DNA of 64,000 nucleotides from Cognatundibacterium rugosum (GTDB lineage: Bacteria; Pseudomonadota; Gammaproteobacteria; Burkholderiales; Burkholderiaceae_D): contig NZ_JACOGG010000001.1 of NCBI RefSeq assembly GCF_014284365.1, forward strand, positions 1-64,000, in the 5' to 3' direction. This document shows positions 8,193 to 15,646 of the stretch, piece by piece (within the stretch, counting starts at the first letter, position 1; the number at the start of each line of letters is the position of its first letter). The notes beneath the pieces were generated by a model. It was not told the origin of the DNA. It did no database searches and worked only from the letters and a program-made list of their open reading frames with translations. The translations under genes and the position numbers were made by a program.

Positions 8193-9705
8193 AACCCAGC
8201 TCCTGCAGATATTTCGCCATTTCGGTTTCCAGCGCATTCAATTGCACTTTCAGCTGCTCGCGCTCGGAACGCACCGCCAGCAGGTCGATTTCTGCCTCTT
8301 CTTCAAAGGTATCGACGTAGCGTGGGATATTCAGGTTGAAGTCGTTATCTTTGATCTCGTCAAGGCTCGCCACATAGGCGTATTTATCAATGCTATGGCC
8401 TTCGCGGTAGGTGGTGACGATTTTGGTGATGTTGTCTTCGGTGAGCTGGTTCTGGTTTTTACCGGCTTTGCATTCGCGGCTGGCATCGATAAACAGCACG
8501 TTGGTGTCGGATTTCTCCTTGCTGAAAATCAGGATCGCAGCCGGGATGCCGGTGCCGTAAAACAGTTTTTCCGGCAGGCCGATGACTGCGTCGAGCAGGT
8601 TTTCTTCAATCAGCTTCTGGCGAATTGCGCCTTCGCTGCTGCCACGGAACAGCACGCCATGTGGCACCACCACGCCCATGCGGCCACTGCCGGGTTTCAG
8701 CGTTTCGATCATGTGCAGGATAAAGGCGTAGTCGCCCTTGGTTTTGGGCGGTATGCCACGGCGGAAGCGGCTATATTTATCGTTTTCCGCTTCGTCATGC
8801 CCCCATTTTTCGAGGCTAAACGGCGGGTTGGCGGTCACGATGTCGAACAGCATCAGCTCGCCATTAATATCGAGCAGCTTGGGGTTGCGGATGGTGTCGC
8901 CCCATTCGATTTTGTGGTTGTCTTCCCCATGCAGAAACATATTCATCTTGGCCAGCGACCAGGTGGAGCCGATGGCTTCCTGCCCGTATAGCGCGTAGTT
9001 TTTGCTGCCGTGGTTGGCAACGACCTTACGGCCGCACTTCATCAAGAGCGAGGCCGAGCCGCAGGCGGGGTCGCAAATGGTGTCGCCCGGCTGCGGGTCG
9101 AGCAGCTCGGCAATCAGCTCGGAAACTTCTGGTGGGGTATAGAATTCACCGGCTTTCTGGCCACCGCTGGCGGCGAAGTTTTTGATCAAAAATTCGTAGC
9201 CATTGCCGATGATGTCGAGCGTGCCGACGCGGCTGGGCTTGAGGTTGAGCTCGGGCTTGGCAAAGTCTTCCAGCAGGTGGCGCAGGATGGTGTTCTTCTG
9301 CTTTTCTTCGCCCAGCTTGTCGGTGTTGAAACTGATGTCCTGAAACACACTTTTGCCCGCGTCTTTGAGCTTGGTGCCGTTGGCTTCTTCAATCGCGTGC
9401 AACGCCTGATCGATGCGCTCGCCATTGCCGGGCTCGTGACGACGCTCGTACAGCTTGTAGAAACTAGCTTCTTTGGGCAGCACAAAACGCTCGTTTTTCA
9501 GCATTTCTTCGATCAACTCAGGTTCATCACCATATTCGGCTTGATAGCTGTCGTAATGGTCCTGCCATACATCGCTGATGTATTTGAGGAACAGCATGGT
9601 GAGCACGAAGTCTTTGTAGGTATCGGCGCTGATGGTGCCGCGAAACGTATCGCAGGCCGCCCAGAGTGCTTTGTTGATGTCGTCCTGATTGATTTGATCG
9701 GTCAT
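8182..9705 (-). CDS. hsdM: Type I restriction-modification DNA methyltransferase (HsdM)
   Basis: A 507-aa adenine-N6 methyltransferase subunit. An N-terminal HsdM helical domain (LWAACDTFRGTISADTYKDF) is followed by the SAM-binding motif ICDPACGSASLL and the catalytic NPPF in IVTANPPFSLEKWG. Typical type I sequences such as GEFYTPPEVSELI are present. It starts just downstream of the dinD remnant and overlaps hsdS. It modifies host DNA and forms the M2S core of the complex. Confidence 0.95.
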   Translation of the reverse strand: MTDQINQDDINKALWAACDTFRGTISADTYKDFVLTMLFLKYISDVWQDHYDSYQAEYGDEPELIEEMLKNERFVLPKEASFYKLYERRHEPGNGERIDQALHAIEEANGTKLKDAGKSVFQDISFNTDKLGEEKQKNTILRHLLEDFAKPELNLKPSRVGTLDIIGNGYEFLIKNFAASGGQKAGEFYTPPEVSELIAELLDPQPGDTICDPACGSASLLMKCGRKVVANHGSKNYALYGQEAIGSTWSLAKMNMFLHGEDNHKIEWGDTIRNPKLLDINGELMLFDIVTANPPFSLEKWGHDEAENDKYSRFRRGIPPKTKGDYAFILHMIETLKPGSGRMGVVVPHGVLFRGSSEGAIRQKLIEENLLDAVIGLPEKLFYGTGIPAAILIFSKEKSDTNVLFIDASRECKAGKNQNQLTEDNITKIVTTYREGHSIDKYAYVASLDEIKDNDFNLNIPRYVDTFEEEAEIDLLAVRSEREQLKVQLNALETEMAKYLQELGYGA

Positions 9706-9707
9706 GG

Positions 9708-10544
9708 TTATTCCTTGTCTGATGGGTTAGCCAGCTTTTTCGCGGCAGATTCCAATTGTTTGATGCTTTGTTCGGGTGTTGGCAGGTTTTCTGGCATGGT
9801 GCCGCCCAATTCGGCGATGGTTTGGCGGACTTTTCTGCCGACTTCAAAGTGGGTGCGGTTAGCCTGTTGTTTGTCCTGCACATTGTCACGGCGGAGTTTT
9901 TCTTCAGCTTGCGTGGCACGGAACAGGTTGGCTGCCAGTTCGGTCGAACCCATGTAATCAAGAATTTTTTGGCTCTTTTTCAACCCTTTTTGCTGATGGA
10001 TGCCTTTTTGATCCAGCCCGCCGTACAAGCCCTTGTAGCCATGGTTTTGAAAAATGGCAAAATCCAGGGTGGTTTAGACACCGGCTTGTTGTGCCGCCTC
10101 GACCAGTTGTTTGTTGTGCTCACGCATTTCAGCGCGAAGAAAAAGCCGTTTCTGATCTTCTTTCAGTTGCTGAAATGACGCATTGTCCGCCAGTTCCTGA
10201 CGGCGGGTCTGCAGAGCAAAATATGTCTGTCCAGCTGCGATAACTGGTTTAGATGGATCTGCATTTTGCACGACGAGATAGCAGGCATAGCGCGAGAGCT
10301 GAACATCATCTAGCTCACGTTGCGATCCAGAGCCAAGCATAACCATTTTGGTGGCTTCAACGAAATGGTCGGCAAGATCATGCCCACTAGCCTCGCAAGC
10401 TTGCATGGCCTTGCTGATCACCTTCTGAAAATTCCGCCAGTCCTTGTATTCGAGCAGAGGCGCCAGGTCACGAGCAGACCAGTATTCAAAGCCTTCATCG
10501 GATAACTGCTTCAATGCTTCGAATGATTGATGTTGGTCATTCAT
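9708..10544 (-). pseudogene. dinD: dinD-like gene interrupted by an in-frame TAA
   Basis: The two halves read in one frame as a DinD (DNA-damage-inducible protein D) homologue of about 278 codons, near the family's usual length. The N-terminal part (10544-10074) includes ARDLAPLLEYKDWRNFQKV and DPSKPVIAAGQTYFALQTRRQ and ends VEAAQQAGV. A TAA at 10074-10076 follows, after which the same frame continues TTLDFAIFQNHGYKGL and the conserved STELAANLFRATQ region to 9708. No frameshift is needed; one nonsense codon separates the parts. DinD homologues are often embedded in type I hsd operons. The short N-terminal protein may still be made. Confidence 0.85.
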
Positions 10545-11131
10545 TTTGAATCCTCCACATTTTTTGCCAATTCATTGGCAATGGCCGCCAGCATTTGCTC
10601 GCCGTTACGGCGTAGTTGTTCGATCAGGCGCAGCTCTTGTTGCAGCGTGTTGGCGAGACCAACGATGGCCTGTTGCCTGGCAAGATCAGGTACTGCGATC
10701 GGTATGTCGTCTAAAGCATTGCGCTTGATGGCCTTGGTGAGGGTGCCCTCAGCATTGAGTTCAAAGTAGCGCTGGCTGGGGGGCTGATTGAGAAACCAGC
10801 ACAGGTATTCAGGCAACAGGTTGGCCGCAGTGATGCGGACAATAAAGAACTGGGGTGCCGCAACGGCATTTTTTCCCGTTATGGTGAGTGTGCTGTCGAT
10901 TAGTGCTGCGTAGTTCCGGCTGCCACGGGCAGCCACCAGGATGTCGCCGACTTGCAGAAAATCATCACGGCGGCCTGTGGGTTCGGTTTCAATGCAATCG
11001 TCCCAGTTCACGAAGCCCTGTGCCGAGGCATCTTTCATTTGCACAGCGACAATACCGGAGCCAGGTGACTCAGGTATTTTCCCCCGAAAGGGGTGCCCTG
11101 CAGAAATGGTGGCTAGGTGTTTCAGTAGCAT
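10541..11131 (-). CDS. Half-size specificity (HsdS-like) protein with one target-recognition domain
   Basis: A 196-aa protein resembling one half of HsdS: a single target-recognition domain (HLATISAGHPFRGKI..., VGDILVAARGSRN, PEYLCWFLNQPPSQRYFE) and one conserved C-terminal helix (IPIAVPDLARQQAIVGLANTLQQELRLIEQL). It is the first gene of the leftward operon, preceded by a strong promoter, and its stop overlaps the dinD start (ATGA). Half-size S proteins can dimerise or replace the full subunit to change specificity; whether this one does is inference. Confidence 0.75.
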   Translation of the reverse strand: MLLKHLATISAGHPFRGKIPESPGSGIVAVQMKDASAQGFVNWDDCIETEPTGRRDDFLQVGDILVAARGSRNYAALIDSTLTITGKNAVAAPQFFIVRITAANLLPEYLCWFLNQPPSQRYFELNAEGTLTKAIKRNALDDIPIAVPDLARQQAIVGLANTLQQELRLIEQLRRNGEQMLAAIANELAKNVEDSK

Positions 11132-11160
11132 GGCTAGATACGTTTCTTTGCTGATGATGC

Positions 11161-11189
11161 ATATTACGATTATGGATTTTTGATGTCAA
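11161..11189 (-). promoter_or_regulatory. Strong sigma-70 promoter of the hsd operon
   Basis: On the minus strand TTGACA (11189-11184) is followed after exactly 17 bp by TAATAT (11166-11161), about 30 bp before the start codon of the half-hsdS gene. A 10-bp word CGTTTCTTTG occurs at 11141-11150 and again at 11197-11206, bracketing the promoter, and could bind a regulator. Confidence 0.7.
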
Positions 11190-11211
11190 ATCATTTCGTT
11201 TCTTTGGTGTT

Positions 11212-11245
11212 ACTGCAAATAAAAAGCCACACTTAAAAAGTGTGG
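11212..11245 (-). terminator. Rho-independent terminator reading leftwards
   Basis: On the minus strand CCACACTT / AAGTGTGG form an 8-bp stem followed by CTTTTTATTT. It lies directly after the short open frame at 11246-11449 and shields the hsd promoter from transcription entering from element B. Confidence 0.7.
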
Positions 11246-11449
11246 TCATCTTGAGGGGCTGTGTTGATTAGCTGATGCATCCGGCCAAGTTATGCAACGA
11301 TCTGCCGTGAACTGAGTGTTGTCAGTCTTGAGTAGATGATATCGATTTATCAAATTGGGGGGTGACTCAACAGGCTTCCCGGAGATCACATCGCCGATCT
11401 CGGCCAGCGCAGCATAGTCAATGTGGCGGCCTTTCATCACTAGATCCAA
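11246..11449 (-). CDS. Short open frame of unknown identity, probably the 3' remnant of a larger gene
   Basis: This 67-codon frame (start TTG, reading MDLVMKGRHIDYAALAEIGD...) has protein-like composition and is followed immediately by a rho-independent terminator, as a real gene end would be. The same frame stays open upstream into the 75-bp repeat copy. It may be the tail of a gene that once lay downstream of glmS in the donor of this segment. I do not recognise the family; the LAEIGDVISGKPV stretch only faintly recalls the C-termini of sugar-binding proteins. Confidence 0.3.
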   Translation of the reverse strand: MDLVMKGRHIDYAALAEIGDVISGKPVESPPNLINRYHLLKTDNTQFTADRCITWPDASANQHSPSR

Positions 11450-11460
11450 CGCATCGGTTA

Positions 11461-11535
11461 CCCAAGCCTGATGATCCAGGTTTGGGCATTTTCTTGAAGA
11501 TTTTTAGTTTACGACTTTAATTGTCGGGAACAGTT
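11461..11535. repeat. attTn7-distal flank, copy 2 (75-bp direct repeat)
   Basis: The second copy of the segment at 252-326, 71 of 75 positions identical. It lies immediately left of the left end of element B, as expected for the glmS-distal side of a Tn7-type insertion. The leftmost arm of the hairpin (AAAATG) is replaced by unrelated sequence, so homology stops inside the terminator. Confidence 0.7.
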
Positions 11536-11540
11536 AAAAA

Positions 11541-11678
11541 TGATCAGGCTGAATAAAGTTGGTCGGGAATCGACTCAGTAAGCCATTGATTCTACTGAGC
11601 CTGCAATTTTCTGTAAAGTTGGTCGAACCAATTCAAAATACGAATCCTGTGTATGACATACCGAATGAAGTTGGTCGC
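11541..11678. repeat. Left end of element B: three TnsB-type sites
   Basis: Repeats of A(A/T)(A/G)AAGTTGGTCG type occur at 11551-11566, 11612-11626 and 11663-11678, same orientation, about 60 and 50 bp apart, resembling the spaced sites of Tn7L. The stretch up to 11842 holds no intact gene. A short frame ending at 11768 (...LRQLMQAIANGRGSR...) may be a remnant. Confidence 0.75.
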
Positions 11679-11842
11679 ATAGTCCATCCGAGTATGGAGA
11701 AGTGCTCCGTCAACTGATGCAGGCCATCGCCAACGGCCGTGGCTCACGACCTAACGGAACGTTTACATAGATTACCGAAGCACCGTCCCACACGTTCAGA
11801 AACTTTTCCCATCACAACACCAACGCTTGGAAGAGCGTCCAA

Positions 11843-12250
11843 ATAATCGACCATGTCTACATTTCTGTCACCGAAATTGAAAAATCACTTATCTTTTACT
11901 TAGCAGCCTTGAAGCCGCTTAGCTGGAGTGCATTCGGCAAATACGTTTCTACTGCAGGTCCCGAAACCGTCCCAGACCTTCACTGCGTTGGTGACGATGT
12001 TTACATCAGTGGGAAGGCGGTTGTTTCAAGTATTTGGGTACGTCAACGGAAGCTCGGTGAAACGGGTTTACACCTAGGGATCGTCTACGACACCAACGAG
12101 CTGGTCGATACTGCCTATGCAGCAGCAATCATTGCAGGTGGCACTGACGAAGGAGCTCCCGCGGCCCCCACCTACTTCGCTTCTGGCTACTATGCCGCCA
12201 ACGTTGCAGACTTCGATGAAAATCGGATCGAGTTCTTACACAAGGCATGA
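11843..12250 (+). CDS. VOC (glyoxalase/bleomycin-resistance) family protein lacking a standard start codon
   Basis: The frame translates IDHVYISVTEIEKSLIFYLAAL..., the usual first strand and helix of a single-domain VOC protein, and ends with the family signature NVADFDENRIEFLHKA, about 135 aa in all. The codon where the initiator methionine is expected is ATA at 11843, with GGAAGAG a few bases upstream. The nearest in-frame near-start is TTG at 11909, which would cut off the first strand. The gene may have lost its start or may initiate weakly. Substrate is unknown. It is the first cargo gene inside the left end, and the next gene is on the opposite strand. Confidence 0.6.
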   Translation: MIDHVYISVTEIEKSLIFYLAALKPLSWSAFGKYVSTAGPETVPDLHCVGDDVYISGKAVVSSIWVRQRKLGETGLHLGIVYDTNELVDTAYAAAIIAGGTDEGAPAAPTYFASGYYAANVADFDENRIEFLHKA

Positions 12251-12493
12251 AACCCCAAGCGGCACACATATCGGTGTTACCAGTTTCATGGGCACACCCT
12301 ATCGAGAGCAGATGCTGGTCGGCCCGCTTGGAAAGCGAAAAATAACCAATCAGTGGCTCTTGATTTTTTACAGAAATTTAATTTAAAAGAAATCTGTTCG
12401 ACCATGCAAACTCTTTGGCTAGCATGGCTGGAGCTAAGCTGAAATGTGGATGCTAAACACGTTTGCAGATTGGCGCACTCGCCCAGCCCTCTA

Positions 12494-13468
12494 TCAGCTT
12501 ACAGGAGGCAAATGCGTGTAGTCACTTATGATACGATGTTGTGAGGGGTTCTTTGTGCAGACAAAAATCTCCTCCGTTCTGACTTTCCAGTCACCACAAA
12601 CGCGTAATGACATTCGAGACCGGCAATATGGGCACGTTGCATCCAATTTCGTAAGATAAATATCACCGTTTGCGTTGGCTTCAAAAAACACTGTCCGAAT
12701 CGGAGGCATTGAATTGGTGAACCGGCATTTCTTTAGTGCATTCGCGCGCAACGCAATAAAAGTGCTAATAAACAATGTGCACACGACTGGAAGCATCCAG
12801 TCAAAGTTAGGCTTAAAGCCCCAAAAAAGGCTAATCGGGGTGAGAAAGAAAAACAGACCCATTACTACCATGATGGGTAGGAATATTTGGAAATACGTAT
12901 GCGCGTTTCCCACCGAATGCCCCAGTACGTAACGTCGCTTGATATTCATATCGTCCACAGAGACGGTTCGTCCGTTGTCCCTGTCCACTAACTCTTGCCA
13001 GCCGCCCGGCGTAAGACGGTCCCGCACTAGGGAAGGGTAATTTTGCGCCAACCGAAGAATATCTACCCAATCGAAAATAACGACTCTGAATAGATCCATC
13101 TTTTGATGTTCAGCACTAATTTCCCGAGCGACTGCTTGAAGGCTTTTGTCCTTTTGTCCACTCGTCGCTAAGATAAAAACTTCCAGCTTAGGTTCAAATC
13201 TATATGCATCGTCGACCGCAGTACGCAACTCGTTCACAGTGAGCTGCTTCCCATATCGTCCATCTTTTCCCTTGCATTGAATGCCAACTAACTTGTCGTC
13301 AAGGCGATGAGTACCGTAAATGTCGACCCCGTCTTGGCTTTGCCCGTTTCGGCCATGCTCAGTCAAGTATGGATCTCGCAATTCGCGAGAAAACAGATCC
13401 ACACAGAACCGTTGAAATGCCTGCCAATCCACAGGTGGTGGGTACTGAAAGTCATCTAGTGTCGACAT
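12494..13468 (-). CDS. Membrane-anchored Mrr-like restriction endonuclease
   Basis: A 324-aa protein with a PD-(D/E)XK nuclease of the Mrr type at the N-terminus: GRNGQSQDGVDIYG (D46/D49) followed by LVGIQCKGKDG with the QxK variant (Q64, K66). Two hydrophobic segments follow at about 193-213 (FLPIMVVMGLFFFLTPI) and 224-241 (WMLPVVCTLFISTFIAL), then a soluble tail with CPYC and a later cysteine pair that may form a zinc ribbon. The ATG at 13468 (MSTLDDFQYPPP) is preferred because the longer upstream reading is not protein-like. Probably a membrane-tethered nuclease acting on incoming DNA. It lies downstream of the HNH gene on the same strand. Confidence 0.65.
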   Translation of the reverse strand: MSTLDDFQYPPPVDWQAFQRFCVDLFSRELRDPYLTEHGRNGQSQDGVDIYGTHRLDDKLVGIQCKGKDGRYGKQLTVNELRTAVDDAYRFEPKLEVFILATSGQKDKSLQAVAREISAEHQKMDLFRVVIFDWVDILRLAQNYPSLVRDRLTPGGWQELVDRDNGRTVSVDDMNIKRRYVLGHSVGNAHTYFQIFLPIMVVMGLFFFLTPISLFWGFKPNFDWMLPVVCTLFISTFIALRANALKKCRFTNSMPPIRTVFFEANANGDIYLTKLDATCPYCRSRMSLRVCGDWKVRTEEIFVCTKNPSQHRIISDYTHLPPVS

Positions 13469-13828
13469 GTCGGTGGGGGGATAGAGTTGATTTAGGGACG
13501 GAGTCAAGACTCGTGAGTTGCAATCAAAAAGGTCGTAACTGTTGACGCCACTCAGACCACCATTTTCGCGATTCGAGTGTTGGCCACTGGCGAACCCGCT
13601 GGTTTGCAACCTCAAAACAAGGTTGACGTAGCTTTTGCACGGCGTGGAACTGAATATAAAGGACGTCAATTTTGGCCATCTACTATCTTCTTAATCTCAT
13701 TTCATTGTCAACTACACCATATTAAAACAGGTCCGGATGATATTTTTATGAAGTTTTTAATATGATAACAGTATTTCACAACGGGAGAATTTAATTATAA
13801 ATTACGCAATTTAGTTCTACTGATCAAA
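13469..13828. other. Intergenic, 360 bp, no gene seen
   Basis: An AT-rich gap between the HNH gene and the membrane nuclease gene, both leftward. No convincing open frame, terminator or repeat was found. It is likely to hold the promoter of the nuclease gene. Confidence 0.5.
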
Positions 13829-15385
13829 TTACTCTTTGGCGAATTCAACAATGAGTTGGCAATCATCCAAAGGACTGATTCTGAAACGGTAAGAATTACC
13901 TGCTTTGATTTTTCCTGCAGGGCTAAGTTTCTTCAAGGTGGCCATAGTGTATGTCATGATGATTTGCGGAAGTTCGATTATGAGCCCCCAAAGATTGATT
14001 GGCATTTTAAATTTCTGCGCAATTCGGATTGGATTGGCACTCTCGCAGATTTGATTAATTTGGCTTTCGCTAGTATTTGGTAAAATTGACATCGAGAATG
14101 TCGCAGTAGCGACCTTATTATCTTTTAGTTTTTGCTGACAAAAAAACATCTGGTAAATTTGCTCTACAAACTCAGCTTCTTCGGCAGTGATAGAATTTTT
14201 TTCACTAAAATTTACGTCCAACCCTAGCAATTCAAGTATTGATCTGACGTTTCGAATATGGCGTAATAAAAAATAGTACTCGTCACCTTTGGGATTTTCG
14301 CAGTTAAACGTTCCCCCTGCGGAAAATGCAGTCATACCATCGATTTCTACGAGTGCCAGCATCTTGTCACCCATTTTGATCGATTCATAGAATTCGTAAG
14401 CTTTATTAAAATACGGTAGAGCTCGCATTGGACGTTCGTACCAAGACGCAAGGTCAATTTCCACGCTCATTGGACAGCTTTTTACAATTCTAGGATCAGT
14501 GAAAAACGATTGGGTGAACTTCATAAGTCCACCAAATGCCGAGCCGTTGAACGTAACCGACTCCACCCCACCAACCAATTCGCCGTGTATGTCATCAACT
14601 TGGCGTGTACCATCTTTTCTTTCAAAAGTGCATTTAAGTACGGCAGGCTTTCGTACATTTGTACTGATTACAAGTTTTCCTTGTAAATCTCCCTGAAATT
14701 CAAAAAGAGGGGACCCCATAAATTTAACAGCCTTGGTATCGATTTCTAAATCGCTGCCATGTTTCACAAGATCAGAATATTTAGTTTCGAATTCAAATAC
14801 GAAGTCCTCAGCAACCTTCATAGATACATTAACCGGTTGTATTGGATTGAGCGTAAAAGAAGTAGTTCCTGCTCGATATCCCACATCGACAGCAAACCTT
14901 GGATCAAGTTGCTCCATCTCAGTCGCTGTAAGATTGCAGATGCGCGAAACGGCATCGCTCAATTCTGTTTTTCTCAAACCTCCGAATGCCAATGCTTTTA
15001 GAGCAGCGTGATCTCGTCTAGACACCGGTGTCTTTCCAAACTCCTTATAAGCATCTTCTTCCGCTTTCTTTTTCCATTTATTCAGGAGATCGATATCATA
15101 ACGGTCAGCATCCTTATCAATTTTAGTTGCACAGTTGGCACAAAGCCAGATCGCGTTATCTATGCCAGCTCTTTGATGTGCTGTGATTTTACCGTCATAT
15201 CTCGGGCCTCCCGGCGCAGCTGCGGTGATATGAGCTGCAATGCCAACGTTATTAGCTTTATCAGGATTCACTGTGGGACCAGAGGTTGGAACACGGCAGT
15301 CAGGATTTGAGCACTTAGCATTAACTCTTCGCTCGATTGTCTTAATGACAGAACTGGAAAAATTATCTCTGCGTTTTGTTTTCAT
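13829..15385 (-). CDS. HNH nuclease-domain protein with long unknown C-terminal region
   Basis: A 518-aa protein. The N-terminal 100 residues form a zinc-supported HNH nuclease: CSNPDC (C25, C30), GIAAHITAAAPGGPRYD (H52), then DNAIWLCANCATKIDKD (C82, C85), the pattern of DNA-cutting HNH effectors in defence loci. Residues about 110-518 form an uncharacterised region with mixed alpha/beta character and no transmembrane segment; it may sense a trigger or bind the caspase-like partner. It is the third member of the leftward caspase, small protein, HNH group, 45 bp after the small open frame. The nuclease role follows from the motif; the target is unknown. Confidence 0.7.
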   Translation of the reverse strand: MKTKRRDNFSSSVIKTIERRVNAKCSNPDCRVPTSGPTVNPDKANNVGIAAHITAAAPGGPRYDGKITAHQRAGIDNAIWLCANCATKIDKDADRYDIDLLNKWKKKAEEDAYKEFGKTPVSRRDHAALKALAFGGLRKTELSDAVSRICNLTATEMEQLDPRFAVDVGYRAGTTSFTLNPIQPVNVSMKVAEDFVFEFETKYSDLVKHGSDLEIDTKAVKFMGSPLFEFQGDLQGKLVISTNVRKPAVLKCTFERKDGTRQVDDIHGELVGGVESVTFNGSAFGGLMKFTQSFFTDPRIVKSCPMSVEIDLASWYERPMRALPYFNKAYEFYESIKMGDKMLALVEIDGMTAFSAGGTFNCENPKGDEYYFLLRHIRNVRSILELLGLDVNFSEKNSITAEEAEFVEQIYQMFFCQQKLKDNKVATATFSMSILPNTSESQINQICESANPIRIAQKFKMPINLWGLIIELPQIIMTYTMATLKKLSPAGKIKAGNSYRFRISPLDDCQLIVEFAKE

Positions 15386-15430
15386 ATTAAATCGTAATTT
15401 TTATTGTTTCTGCACTAGAAAATTTCACTG

Positions 15431-15646
15431 TTACCATTTCCCAACCAACGCTTGTTTAATTCGATGGACAGTCTGAACGTCTCCGTAATTATCCTGAATA
15501 GCTATATAGAAGATTCCATCTTTTGCGGAACAGGAGGTCTTTCGCACTTGATTAAAAACCTTCCACGTCCTGGCTACGCGAAAGACGTCTGACAGTCTGC
15601 GGTCATTCTGCGTGAATTGGATAAGCCTTTGCCTATAGGCTTGCAT
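15431..15646 (-). CDS. Small protein between the caspase-like and HNH genes
   Basis: A 71-codon frame overlapping the end of the caspase-like gene by 14 bp and ending 45 bp before the HNH gene, so the spacing suggests a translated operon member. The sequence (MQAYRQRLIQFTQNDRRLSDVFRVARTW...) is basic and could fold as a small helical domain. No family is recognised. It could also be a remnant fused formerly to either neighbour. Confidence 0.45.
   Translation of the reverse strand: MQAYRQRLIQFTQNDRRLSDVFRVARTWKVFNQVRKTSCSAKDGIFYIAIQDNYGDVQTVHRIKQALVGKW

Noticed and set aside
8242-9957. Long open frames on the plus strand opposite hsdM
   Set aside because: They are antisense to a clearly conserved methyltransferase and have no recognisable protein features.
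583-11131. BREX- or DISARM-type defence locus
   Set aside because: The genes are standard type I R, M and S subunits; no PglZ, BrxL or DISARM helicase was seen.
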